The position numbers and the translations under genes were made by a program. From an uncultured bacterium (lineage in GTDB: Bacteria > Planctomycetota > Phycisphaerae > Phycisphaerales > SM1A02): a stretch of 5,653 nt of DNA. Below the pieces are notes generated by a model, which was not told where the DNA came from, made no database searches, and saw only the letters and a program-made list of their open reading frames with translations. This document shows, one piece after another, positions 1 through 5,628 of the stretch (position 1 is the first letter of the stretch; every line of letters begins with the position of its first letter). Where the stretch lies: contig CAIPQY010000214.1 in the NCBI GenBank assembly GCA_903867275.1, forward strand, positions 1 to 5,653, written 5' to 3'.

Positions 1-953
1 GCGACGCGTGGCAGCAAACATACGGCGGCTGGCTCGATGCGCTTCGCAACCGCTGGACCAACGCCGAGTCCAACGATCCCCTTCGTCTCGCCGCCACCAC
101 GCTGCCTCCACTCATGGAAATGGATCTGCCGTCCACCTGGCCCACCGATCAGTCGCTGGTCGCCGTCAACCGCGTCGCCGAGTGGTGGCCCGAAGGCGTG
201 CAGGTGCGCATGCGCGTGACGGATGTGGACGGTCTTCCGATGCAGGCCGAGGCGCTCGAGCAACTGCGCGCGTGCGAGTGGACGCGATCCGAACGGCGCG
301 GCTTCGGCGGCGGTTTCGCGATGGACTTCGGCACGCTTCCGCAGGGCCCGCAACGCGGCACGCTGCACATGCACTGGGAAACGCGCGATCGACTGCACGG
401 CGATCGCGTGACGGCCAGCGGCGAATGCGCGGTGCCCATGCAGATCGACATCACCGGCCCCGCCACGCCGCTTGCAGGCATGGATGACGCCGACATGCAG
501 GCCCTCATGCGCCAGGTGTTCTACAGCGGCATGCTGCGCCGCGAAGGCCCCGCGCCGCAGTACGCCTTCTCGTACCGCATCATGCTCACCGACGCGCCCG
601 AACTCGCGTCCACCGCCTTCGGTCTGGTGGTGGAAGCCTGCGAGAACGGTGTGCCGCGGCGAACGCTTCGCGTGTGGTGGCGCGGCGGCGGCGCGCGCGA
701 GCTGGCCGGTTGGGATCCGCCCGTCGAGGATCTGCCGCGGCTCGCCAATGCGGACGAATCTCCCGCCTGGACGCTGCGCATCCGCGGCGATCAGCGCATC
801 GCGCAACGCGCCGCCCTGCCCATCAACGGCAAGCCCGCCACGCAGTTCTGGTCGGGCACGATCGAGGTGCCGCTGAAGGTCACCACCATGCCGGCCACGC
901 AACCCGGCCGATCATGGACGCTGGAACGCAAGCCGCCGCCACCACCCCGATAG
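1..953 (+). CDS. Uncharacterised protein, 3' portion (start lies before the window)
   Basis: The frame is open from the first complete codon (position 3) to the TAG at 951-953 and shows 316 residues. The internal ATG at 114 is not a credible start, because the 37 codons before it read as ordinary protein with several Trp (WQQTYGGW, NRW). I do not recognise the family. The visible part is rich in Trp, Arg and Pro. It has alternating polar/hydrophobic stretches typical of beta strands (VQVRMRVTDVDG, AFGLVVEAC, WTLRIRG, TIEVPLKV), a short helical stretch around DDADMQALMRQVF, and a basic, proline-rich end (KPPPPPR). No transmembrane segment or catalytic motif is visible. A mostly beta-sheet, possibly extracytoplasmic protein is one possibility, but the N-terminus that would carry a signal peptide is missing. 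The HIT gene starts 10 nt downstream, so the two are probably cotranscribed. That the region is coding is fairly certain; its function is unknown. Confidence 0.8.
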   Translation, partial: DAWQQTYGGWLDALRNRWTNAESNDPLRLAATTLPPLMEMDLPSTWPTDQSLVAVNRVAEWWPEGVQVRMRVTDVDGLPMQAEALEQLRACEWTRSERRGFGGGFAMDFGTLPQGPQRGTLHMHWETRDRLHGDRVTASGECAVPMQIDITGPATPLAGMDDADMQALMRQVFYSGMLRREGPAPQYAFSYRIMLTDAPELASTAFGLVVEACENGVPRRTLRVWWRGGGARELAGWDPPVEDLPRLANADESPAWTLRIRGDQRIAQRAALPINGKPATQFWSGTIEVPLKVTTMPATQPGRSWTLERKPPPPPR

Positions 954-963
954 CATTCCACAC

Positions 964-1524
964 ATGGAACGCAACCTGTGGGCACCCTGGCGCATGTCGT
1001 ACATCCGCGGTCTCGAACAGGAGGCGGGTGTTGCGCGCGCCGGCGCGGTGAACGAAGGCTCCACCAACTTCCTGTCGGCCGCGTGGAATGCGCCTGCACA
1101 GGATGCGGCGAACCTGGTCGTGCATCGCGACGCGCACGGCCTGCTCATGCTCAACCGCTACCCCTACGCCAACGGACACCTGCTGGTGGCGCTTGGCGAC
1201 GCACGCCCGCGACTGCTCGACTACACGCAGGTGCAGCGCGCGGCGTTCTGGAAGCTGGTCGATGTGGCGGCCGCCGTGGTGGAGCGTGCGCTGCAGCCGC
1301 AAGGCATGAACGTCGGACTCAACCAGGGTCGCGCGGGCGGCGCCGGCCTTCCCGAGCACCTGCATGCGCATGTGCTGCCGCGCTGGAGCGGCGACACCAA
1401 CTTCATGGCCACCGTGGCAGGCGCGCGCGTGGTGCCCGAATCGCTGGAGTCGGTGGCGGCGGCGTTCCGACGCGTGCTGCCCGAGGCGCTGGCTTCGGTC
1501 GAAGCGAACCCGGACCGCGGCTAG
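964..1524 (+). CDS. HIT-family protein, Ap4A phosphorylase/hydrolase-like
   Basis: This is a 186-residue histidine-triad protein. The signature HLHAHVLPRW spans residues 132-141, with H132, H134 and H136 as the triad. By family knowledge the middle His (H134) is the nucleophile that attacks the alpha-phosphate of a nucleotide substrate. The N-terminal LWAPWRMSYI (5-14), the core LNRYPYANGHLLV (63-75) and MNVGLNQG (115-122), and the tail W141-SGDTNF match the bacterial branch that includes mycobacterial Ap4A phosphorylase Rv2613c, which has a similar length. The likely role is cytoplasmic breakdown of diadenosine polyphosphates or related nucleotides; the exact substrate cannot be read from sequence. 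Many relatives carry a zinc-binding CxxC about 15 residues before the conserved NLVV; here that place reads NFLS (35-38), so the metal site is probably absent. ATG 964 is chosen because the LWAPWR motif follows at once. There is no Shine-Dalgarno sequence. The upstream stop lies 10 nt away, suggesting an operon with the preceding gene. No intrinsic terminator follows. Confidence 0.93.
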   Translation: MERNLWAPWRMSYIRGLEQEAGVARAGAVNEGSTNFLSAAWNAPAQDAANLVVHRDAHGLLMLNRYPYANGHLLVALGDARPRLLDYTQVQRAAFWKLVDVAAAVVERALQPQGMNVGLNQGRAGGAGLPEHLHAHVLPRWSGDTNFMATVAGARVVPESLESVAAAFRRVLPEALASVEANPDRG

Positions 1525-1536
1525 ACTGGCGGTTGA

Positions 1537-1782
1537 CCGCGACCCCTCGCCCCATCGGGCGGCGGGCTGACCATGCACTCGAACCGATGCGAACTCCCAG
1601 GCATCCCCAATTCAATGGCTGCGTCGATGACCAGGCCTCACGCCCTCGTGCGGAGTGGAAGGTCGGGAACGATGGCCGGGGATACCACGTTACAGCGGGG
1701 GTTCGAGTTTCCTCGTCGGCCTGCGCTGCCTGAAGGCGGCGACGGGTTTTTCCCGCCCTCCCGATGGGGCGAGGGGCCGCGG
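1537..1782. repeat. Long imperfect inverted repeat (MITE- or REP/BIME-like element)
   Basis: This element fills most of the 281-nt gap between the HIT and lipoprotein genes. A perfect 17-bp inverted repeat joins 1543-1559 to 1760-1776. Past one mismatch it extends outward by 5 bp (1537-1541 with 1778-1782), and past a small internal loop inward by 6 bp (1561-1566 with 1752-1757). Two more arm pairs are nested inside: ACTCGAACC (1577-1585) with its complement at 1700-1708, and ATCCCC (1603-1608) with 1678-1683. The spacers between these inner arms are 17 and 16 nt. Both ends therefore look like diverged inverted copies of one unit. The right copy has about 33 extra nt containing the hairpin GCTGCC-TGAA-GGCGGC (1725-1740). 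A small hairpin CACG-CCCT-CGTG (1639-1650) sits near the centre. No transposase, clear target-site duplication or U-tract is visible. A structured RNA is an alternative. Open frames across it on both strands look like by-products of the repeat. Confidence 0.7.
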
Positions 1783-1787
1783 CATCC

Positions 1788-1796
1788 TGCTATATT
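1788..1796 (+). promoter_or_regulatory. Extended -10 promoter of the lipoprotein gene
   Basis: TATATT at 1791-1796 is preceded by TG plus one base (1788-1790), the extended -10 pattern of housekeeping sigma factors. No convincing -35 box lies 16-18 bp upstream, where the right arm of the inverted repeat sits; extended -10 promoters can work without one. Only 9 nt separate the box from the ATG at 1806, so transcription would begin about 3 nt before the start codon and give a nearly leaderless mRNA. This is inferred from sequence alone. Confidence 0.5.
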
Positions 1797-1805
1797 CCCC
1801 GTCCC

Positions 1806-2141
1806 ATGAGCCGTCTGACCTCCGCCATTCTTCTCACCTCGCTCCTCGCGGCCTGCCACTCGCAGCCCACGTACCTGCCCAACGGCGACCTCGCGCCCGC
1901 CACGGACAAGGACTACGAGAAGGACGGCATCTATGACGTCAGCTTCGACGCCATCAAGAGCAACCCCACGCCGAACCTCACGGGCATGAACGAGCGTGAC
2001 GTGGACGTGCAGCGCAACCTGGCGGTGAACGCCAACCAGACCACGCGCATGTTCTGGAGCGACTTCGGTCGCATGTGGCTGGCCGACCAGCCCAGCCCGC
2101 TGTCGCCGTACCCCACGGTCAACACGACCGGCAACCCCTGA
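1806..2141 (+). CDS. Small predicted lipoprotein
   Basis: The gene encodes 111 residues. The N-terminus is a lipoprotein signal peptide: one Arg at position 3, a hydrophobic core LTSAILLTSLL, and a lipobox LAAC with the lipidated Cys at residue 17. His and Ser follow the Cys rather than Asp, so by the rule known from Escherichia coli an outer-membrane destination is more likely than inner-membrane retention. The mature part (about 95 residues) is hydrophilic and has no cysteine. It holds an acidic stretch (DKDYEKDGIYDVSFD), an Asn-rich centre (RNLAVNANQT), one aromatic patch (MFWSDFGRMWL) and a Pro/Thr/Asn tail. I recognise no family; a species- or class-restricted lipoprotein is likely. The frame is open for 14 codons upstream of ATG 1806, but those codons overlap the inverted repeat and promoter, and only this ATG gives a proper signal peptide. 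There is no Shine-Dalgarno sequence. A promoter in front and a terminator behind make it a single-gene unit. Confidence 0.85.
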   Translation: MSRLTSAILLTSLLAACHSQPTYLPNGDLAPATDKDYEKDGIYDVSFDAIKSNPTPNLTGMNERDVDVQRNLAVNANQTTRMFWSDFGRMWLADQPSPLSPYPTVNTTGNP

Positions 2142-2163
2142 TCTGCACGCAAGCATGAACTTC

Positions 2164-2199
2164 ACGCGGCCCGCCCCAACGGCGGGTCGCGTTGTTTTT
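2164..2199 (+). terminator. Intrinsic terminator after the lipoprotein gene
   Basis: A 12-bp stem pairs 2164-2175 with 2181-2192 and contains a single G-T wobble (2169 with 2187). The loop is 5 nt (CCAAC). The T-rich run TTGTTTTT (2192-2199) follows directly. It begins 22 nt after the TGA and separates the lipoprotein gene from the transporter gene. Confidence 0.92.
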
Positions 2200-2200
2200 G

Positions 2201-2231
2201 GGTCGCTGCACCGCCAACGGTCGATGCACCG
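2201..2231 (+). promoter_or_regulatory. Tandem 13-bp direct repeat before the transporter gene
   Basis: GGTCGCTGCACCG (2201-2213) recurs as GGTCGATGCACCG (2219-2231), identical at 12 of 13 positions with an 18-bp period. The pair fills the space between the terminator T-run and the -10 candidate at 2235. Direct repeats in this place often act as binding sites for an activator or repressor, here of the transporter gene. No regulator gene is present in the window, so the binding protein is unknown. Confidence 0.4.
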
Positions 2232-2234
2232 TCC

Positions 2235-2240
2235 TACAGT
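2235..2240 (+). promoter_or_regulatory. Candidate -10 box of the transporter gene
   Basis: TACAGT matches the TAnnnT pattern of housekeeping -10 boxes and lies 12 nt before ATG 2253. Transcription would start roughly 6 nt before the ATG, leaving no room for a Shine-Dalgarno sequence. No -35 match is visible 17 bp upstream; that position falls in and beside the tandem repeat. The terminator just upstream supports the need for a separate promoter here. Confidence 0.4.
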
Positions 2241-2252
2241 CGACGCTTCACC

Positions 2253-3617
2253 ATGTCACCCGTCACCACCAATCTGCTGCGCGGCATCTCGGCGCTGCCG
2301 GTGGTGCGCAACTTCCATCCACACCGCTTCCCCGCCTTCTCGCGGCCGGCCTACCTGCGCGAACTGCTCAGCTGGGCGTTCCTGCCGCTGTTCCTGGGAG
2401 CCATCGAGGGCGGCGCACTCGGCGTGGTGGTGAAGAAGGCGTTCGCCGACTCGGGCGTGTCGGCGCTGGAACTCAACTTCGCCGTGGCCGTGGTGAGCGC
2501 GGCGCCGAATGTGGCCAACCTCACCAGCTTCGCGTGGGCGGCGCTCGCGCGTGGTCGCCCCAAGGTGCCCTTCATCGCCACGCTGCAGACCATCACCGCC
2601 GTGTGCGTGGCGCTGATCGCGGCCATGCCCGAAAACCGCATGGGGCTGTGGGGTCTGTGCGCGCTGGCCACGATCGCGCGCGTCACCTGGACGGGCGTGA
2701 TCACGCTGCGTGCGGCGGTGTGGCGCGCGAACTATCCGCGCGAGTGGCGCGCGCACATCGCCGGCAACATGGCCACGGTGCAGGCGCTGGTGCTGGCGCT
2801 CAGCAGCTGGATCCTGGGCGTGGGCATGGATCTGTCGCCGCGCAGCTTCCACATCATCTTCCCGGCACTGGCGCTGGTGGGCATCGTGGGCAACGTGCTG
2901 TGGCGCCGCGTGCCCATGCGCGGACAGACCGCGGCCCTGCGCGCCGAGCGCGAGGAGACCGTGGGTGCGTCGCGCTTCAACCCCGCCACCATCGTGCACA
3001 CGCTGCGCGATGATCCGCCCTACGCGCACTTCATGCTGTGGATGAGCATCTTCGGTCTGGGCAACCTCATGATCGGCGCGCCGCAGGCCATCATGCTGGA
3101 GGATGAACTGCACGCCACCTACACGCAGGGCATCCTGGCCACCACTGTGATTCCGCTGCTCGTAATGCCCATCGCCATCCCGTTCTGGGCGCGGCGACTC
3201 GGCCGCAAGCACGTGGTCGACTTCCGCGCCACGCACGCATGGAGCTTCGTGCTTGCAACGGCGGTGCTGTTCGTGGCGTCGCTCATGCACTCCATGCCGC
3301 TCTTCTACGTCGCGGGTGCGCTGCTCGGCGTGGGCTTCGCGGGCGGCAGCCTGGCATGGAACATCGGCCATCAGGATTTCGCACCGCCCGAGCGCGACGC
3401 CGAGTACATGGCGGTGCATGTCACGCTGAACGGCATCCGCGGATTGGCCGCCCCCTTCCTGGCGGTGGGCCTGTACGAGGGGTTGAAGGCGTGGAATCTC
3501 ACGCCGTGGACCTTCTTCGTGTGCACGGTGGTGAACGCCGTGGGCGCCTGGGGCTTCGTCGAACTCCGAAAGCGCCGCCGCAGCCGCCCCGCCACCCTCG
3601 TGGCCACCACGGGCTGA
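2253..3617 (+). CDS. Major facilitator superfamily (MFS) transporter
   Basis: The protein has 454 residues and about 12 hydrophobic segments, near residues 40-61, 75-98, 104-124, 128-150, 170-190, 199-216, 258-281, 293-312, 328-345, 347-371, 387-408 and 418-437. This is the 6+6 plan of the MFS, with a charged central loop (217-257). Degenerate forms of the family's motif A occur in both halves at the expected cytoplasmic loops: ALARGRPK (97-104) between helices 2 and 3, and FWARRLGRK (311-319) between helices 8 and 9. Loops 4-5 (NYPREWRAHIAGN) and 10-11 (APPERDAEY, then NGIRG) also mirror each other. The N-terminus (1-35) is a basic, Pro-rich cytoplasmic arm without a signal peptide, and the C-terminus ends in a basic KRRRSR cluster, also cytoplasmic. 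It acts in the inner membrane as a secondary carrier; the substrate cannot be inferred. ATG 2253 is the first start and has no Shine-Dalgarno sequence. A terminator precedes the gene and rpsA follows after 154 nt. Confidence 0.88.
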   Translation: MSPVTTNLLRGISALPVVRNFHPHRFPAFSRPAYLRELLSWAFLPLFLGAIEGGALGVVVKKAFADSGVSALELNFAVAVVSAAPNVANLTSFAWAALARGRPKVPFIATLQTITAVCVALIAAMPENRMGLWGLCALATIARVTWTGVITLRAAVWRANYPREWRAHIAGNMATVQALVLALSSWILGVGMDLSPRSFHIIFPALALVGIVGNVLWRRVPMRGQTAALRAEREETVGASRFNPATIVHTLRDDPPYAHFMLWMSIFGLGNLMIGAPQAIMLEDELHATYTQGILATTVIPLLVMPIAIPFWARRLGRKHVVDFRATHAWSFVLATAVLFVASLMHSMPLFYVAGALLGVGFAGGSLAWNIGHQDFAPPERDAEYMAVHVTLNGIRGLAAPFLAVGLYEGLKAWNLTPWTFFVCTVVNAVGAWGFVELRKRRRSRPATLVATTG

Positions 3618-3629
3618 TTCCGCACCCCC

Positions 3630-3658
3630 TTCGCTTCAACGCGGCCTTCGGGTACCAT
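3630..3658 (+). promoter_or_regulatory. Candidate promoter of rpsA
   Basis: TACCAT (3653-3658) fits the TAnnnT -10 pattern. TTCGCT (3630-3635), 17 bp upstream, matches 3 of 6 bases of the -35 consensus. Transcription would start near 3665, giving a leader of about 107 nt before ATG 3772. The site begins 12 nt after the transporter stop codon. Support is moderate because the -35 box is weak. Confidence 0.4.
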
Positions 3659-3665
3659 CATCGAC

Positions 3666-3704
3666 CCGGCCGTTCGCGGCCGGCGTGACGGGCGCGCGCC
3701 CGTC
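3666..3704 (+). promoter_or_regulatory. Two tandem hairpins in the rpsA leader
   Basis: The first hairpin has a perfect 7-bp stem, CCGGCCG (3666-3672) with CGGCCGG (3677-3683), and a TTCG tetraloop. Three nt later the second pairs GACGGGC (3687-3693) with GCCCGTC (3698-3704) around GCGC; the whole 18-mer is a perfect palindrome. Neither is followed by a T-run, so they are poor intrinsic terminators. They would sit at the 5' end of the rpsA transcript if the TACCAT box is used. S1 of Escherichia coli represses its own mRNA through a structured leader lacking a strong Shine-Dalgarno sequence; a similar role here is an inference. Stabilising the mRNA 5' end is the simpler alternative. Confidence 0.5.
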
Positions 3705-3771
3705 CGTTCCTCATCAAGCCGGCCTGTCGCACGCGCGTCAGCGGCGCATCACGCACCCCATTTCACACAAC

Positions 3772-5532
3772 ATGGTCAACCACAATCTCATCGAACTTCT
3801 CGCTCTCGAAACCGACGCAGCCGACCGCATGCTGCGCGAAGCCTTCGGCGACGGCACCGACATCGCAACCATCCTTGGCGACGAGCTTGCCGCCGTCGGC
3901 ACCGGCAACATCGTCAAGGGCAAGGTCGTCGGCATCAGCGGCGACTTCGTCATCGTGGACATCCGCGGCAAGAGCGAAGGACAGGTCGAGAAGGCCGAGT
4001 TCGACGAGGTGGGCGGCGTGGCGATCGGCGACGAGGTCGAGGTGCTGGTCGAGGAGACCGAGAGCGCCGATGGCGGCCTGACGCTGAGCAAGCGCAAGGC
4101 CGACCGCATCCGCGGCTGGGAGCAGCTGCTGCTCACCCGCAAGGAAGGCGACGTTGTGGAGGGCAAGGCCCTGCGCAAGATCAAGGGCGGCCTGCTGGTG
4201 GACATCGGCGTGCCCGTGTTCCTGCCGGCCAGCCAGGTCGATGTGCGCCGTCCCGGCGACATCGGCGAGTACATCGGCAAGATGGTGCGCGCCGTCATCC
4301 TGAAGATCGACGAGGAGCGTCGCAACATCGTCATCAGCCGTCGCAAGCTGATCGAGGAGGAGCGCGAGGAGTCCAAGCGCAAGCTCATGGGCGCCGTGAA
4401 GGAAGGCGACGTGGTGCGCGGCACCGTCACCAACATCGCGGAATTCGGCGCGTTCATCGATCTGGGCGGCCTCGATGGCCTGCTGCACATCACCGACATG
4501 AGCTGGGGCCGTGTGAACCACCCCAGCGAGATCGTGAAGATCGGCGACGAGATCGAGGTGAAGATCCTCAACATCGACCGCGACCGCGAGAAGATCGCCC
4601 TGGGCCTGAAGCAGAAGGAAGCCAGCCCGTGGGAGGAGATCGAGCAGAAGTACCCGGTCAACGCCCGCGTGAAGGGTGCCGTCGTCAGCCTGATGAGCTA
4701 CGGCGCCTTCGTGCGGCTTGAGGACGGCATCGAGGGCCTCGTGCACGTCAGCGAGATGAGCTGGACGCGCCGCATCAACCACCCGAGCGAGGTGGTGAAC
4801 GTGGGCGACGAGGTGGATGTCGTGATCCTCGAGATCGACAAGGAGAAGCTCGAGATCAGCCTGGGCATGAAGCAGACCGAGGTGAACCCCTGGGAGCTCG
4901 TGGCCGAGAAGTATCCCCCCGGCACCATCATCGAGGGCAAGGTGCGCAACCTGGCCAACTACGGCGCCTTCGTGGAGATCGAGCCCGGCATCGACGGCCT
5001 GCTGCACGTCAGCGACATCAGCTGGACCAAGAAGGTGGCGCACCCCAACGAGGTGTTCAAGAAGGGCGACACGGTCAAGTGCGTGGTGCTCGACGTGGAT
5101 CGCGAGAAGCAGCGCGTGGGCCTTGGCACCAAGCAGCTCAGCGAGGATCCGTGGGTCGAGGCCATCCCGAGCGCGTACCGCCCGGGCATGATCGTGAAGG
5201 GCCACATCACCAAGATCACCAACTTCGGCGTGTTCGTGGAGCTCGAGGAAGGCCTCGAGGGTCTGCTGCACATCAGCGAGCTGAGCGATCAGAAGGTGGA
5301 GAACCCGCTCGACGTCGTGAAGCCCGGCCAGGAAGTCGACGTGAAGATCCTGCGCGTGGACACCAGCGATCGCAAGATCGGTCTCAGCCTCAAGCGCGCC
5401 CAGTGGGGTGCGGGTGCTGGCGCCGACGATCGCAGCAGCGAACCGGTGGACGACTTCCCCCGCGCGAAGGCACCGACGCGCGGCGGCATGGACGACCACG
5501 GCGCACTGGGCACGGACAAGATCAAGTTCTGA
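3772..5532 (+). CDS. rpsA: 30S ribosomal protein S1
   Basis: The protein has 586 residues; S1 of Escherichia coli has 557. Six S1 (OB-fold RNA-binding) domains lie near 45-108, 124-190, 211-280, 296-367, 381-454 and 468-541. Domains 3-6 repeat every 86-88 residues with the pattern G-x-F-V/I followed by DGLLHI/EGLVHV; domains 3-5 also share an SW...HP segment. Domain 2 carries the family's FLPASQVDVRR and NIVISRRKLIEEE. By family knowledge the first two domains and the N-terminal helix dock S1 on the 30S subunit via S2, and the later ones bind mRNA and unfold structured or weak initiation regions. The tail (542-586) is Gly-rich, then mixed charge, ending in DKIKF. ATG 3772 is chosen over the in-frame GTG at 3685, because the extra 29 codons would run through the second leader hairpin and resemble no S1 sequence, while MVNHNLIELL starts a normal N-terminal helix. 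No Shine-Dalgarno sequence precedes it. Codon use (CTG, GAG, AAG, ATC) is strongly biased, as expected for high expression. Confidence 0.97.
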   Translation: MVNHNLIELLALETDAADRMLREAFGDGTDIATILGDELAAVGTGNIVKGKVVGISGDFVIVDIRGKSEGQVEKAEFDEVGGVAIGDEVEVLVEETESADGGLTLSKRKADRIRGWEQLLLTRKEGDVVEGKALRKIKGGLLVDIGVPVFLPASQVDVRRPGDIGEYIGKMVRAVILKIDEERRNIVISRRKLIEEEREESKRKLMGAVKEGDVVRGTVTNIAEFGAFIDLGGLDGLLHITDMSWGRVNHPSEIVKIGDEIEVKILNIDRDREKIALGLKQKEASPWEEIEQKYPVNARVKGAVVSLMSYGAFVRLEDGIEGLVHVSEMSWTRRINHPSEVVNVGDEVDVVILEIDKEKLEISLGMKQTEVNPWELVAEKYPPGTIIEGKVRNLANYGAFVEIEPGIDGLLHVSDISWTKKVAHPNEVFKKGDTVKCVVLDVDREKQRVGLGTKQLSEDPWVEAIPSAYRPGMIVKGHITKITNFGVFVELEEGLEGLLHISELSDQKVENPLDVVKPGQEVDVKILRVDTSDRKIGLSLKRAQWGAGAGADDRSSEPVDDFPRAKAPTRGGMDDHGALGTDKIKF

Positions 5533-5556
5533 TCGCGTTCAACCTCTCAGAAACAC

Positions 5557-5591
5557 AGCGACCCCGGCCATGTGCCGGGGTCGCTTTCTTT
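5557..5591 (+). terminator. Intrinsic terminator after rpsA
   Basis: A perfect 12-bp stem pairs 5557-5568 with 5574-5585 around a 5-nt loop (CATGT). The run TTTCTTT follows at 5585-5591. It begins 24 nt after the rpsA stop codon. On the other strand the stem is followed only by GTGTTT, so it could end convergent transcription weakly at best. Confidence 0.95.
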
Positions 5592-5600
5592 GGTGGTTTG

Positions 5601-5628
5601 GAGGGGGTCAAGGGAACGTGACCCCCTT
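5601..5628. repeat. Short inverted repeat just beyond the rpsA terminator
   Basis: GGGGGTCA (5603-5610) pairs perfectly with TGACCCCC (5619-5626) around an 8-nt loop. The stem gains an A-T pair (5602 with 5627) and a G-T wobble (5601 with 5628). The adjoining CTTCATGAAG (5626-5635) is itself a 10-bp palindrome. No T-run follows on either strand, so this is not an obvious second terminator. It could be a REP-like palindrome. Nothing convincing is coded in 5592-5653: ATG 5630 opens only eight codons before the edge, and a minus-strand frame entering from the edge stops at 5608-5610. Confidence 0.5.

Noticed and set aside
1692..1721. A tRNA- or tmRNA-like T-arm (GGGGG-TTCGAGT-TTCCT)
   Set aside because: The stem relies on G-T pairs, no matching acceptor strand or CCA end is present, and TTCGAG is explained as an arm of the inverted repeat.
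1743..1755. CGGG-TTTTT-CCCG as a terminator for the HIT gene
   Set aside because: The stem is only 4 bp and the T residues are in the loop, not after it. It also lies over 200 nt from the HIT stop codon.
1573..1809. Possible 78-residue protein inside the inverted-repeat gap
   Set aside because: It is built largely from the repeat arms, overlaps the lipoprotein promoter and start, has no start signal and resembles no protein family.
1638..2165. A 175-codon minus-strand frame running from the lipoprotein gene into the inverted repeat
   Set aside because: Part is the antisense of the lipoprotein gene and the rest is repeat sequence. The composition is not protein-like.
2256..3419. A 387-codon open frame on the minus strand opposite the transporter
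   Set aside because: The translation is dominated by His, Arg, Gln, Ala and Glu without hydrophobic cores or motifs. It is a shadow of the transporter gene.
3685..3771. 29-residue N-terminal extension of S1 starting at GTG 3685
   Set aside because: It would translate through the leader hairpin, gives residues unlike any S1 N-terminus and has no initiation signal. ATG 3772 gives a standard S1 start.
4402..5400. Internal tandem repeats of about 258-264 bp in rpsA as a possible recent duplication
   Set aside because: They are the normal homologous S1 domains 3-6 of this family, diverged at DNA level, and not a recent duplication.
3763..5499. A 578-codon open frame on the minus strand opposite rpsA
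   Set aside because: Its product is a low-complexity run of His, Ala, Leu, Asp and Val, as expected when a GC-rich gene with strong codon bias is read antisense. It has no domain, and rpsA is unmistakable on the other strand.
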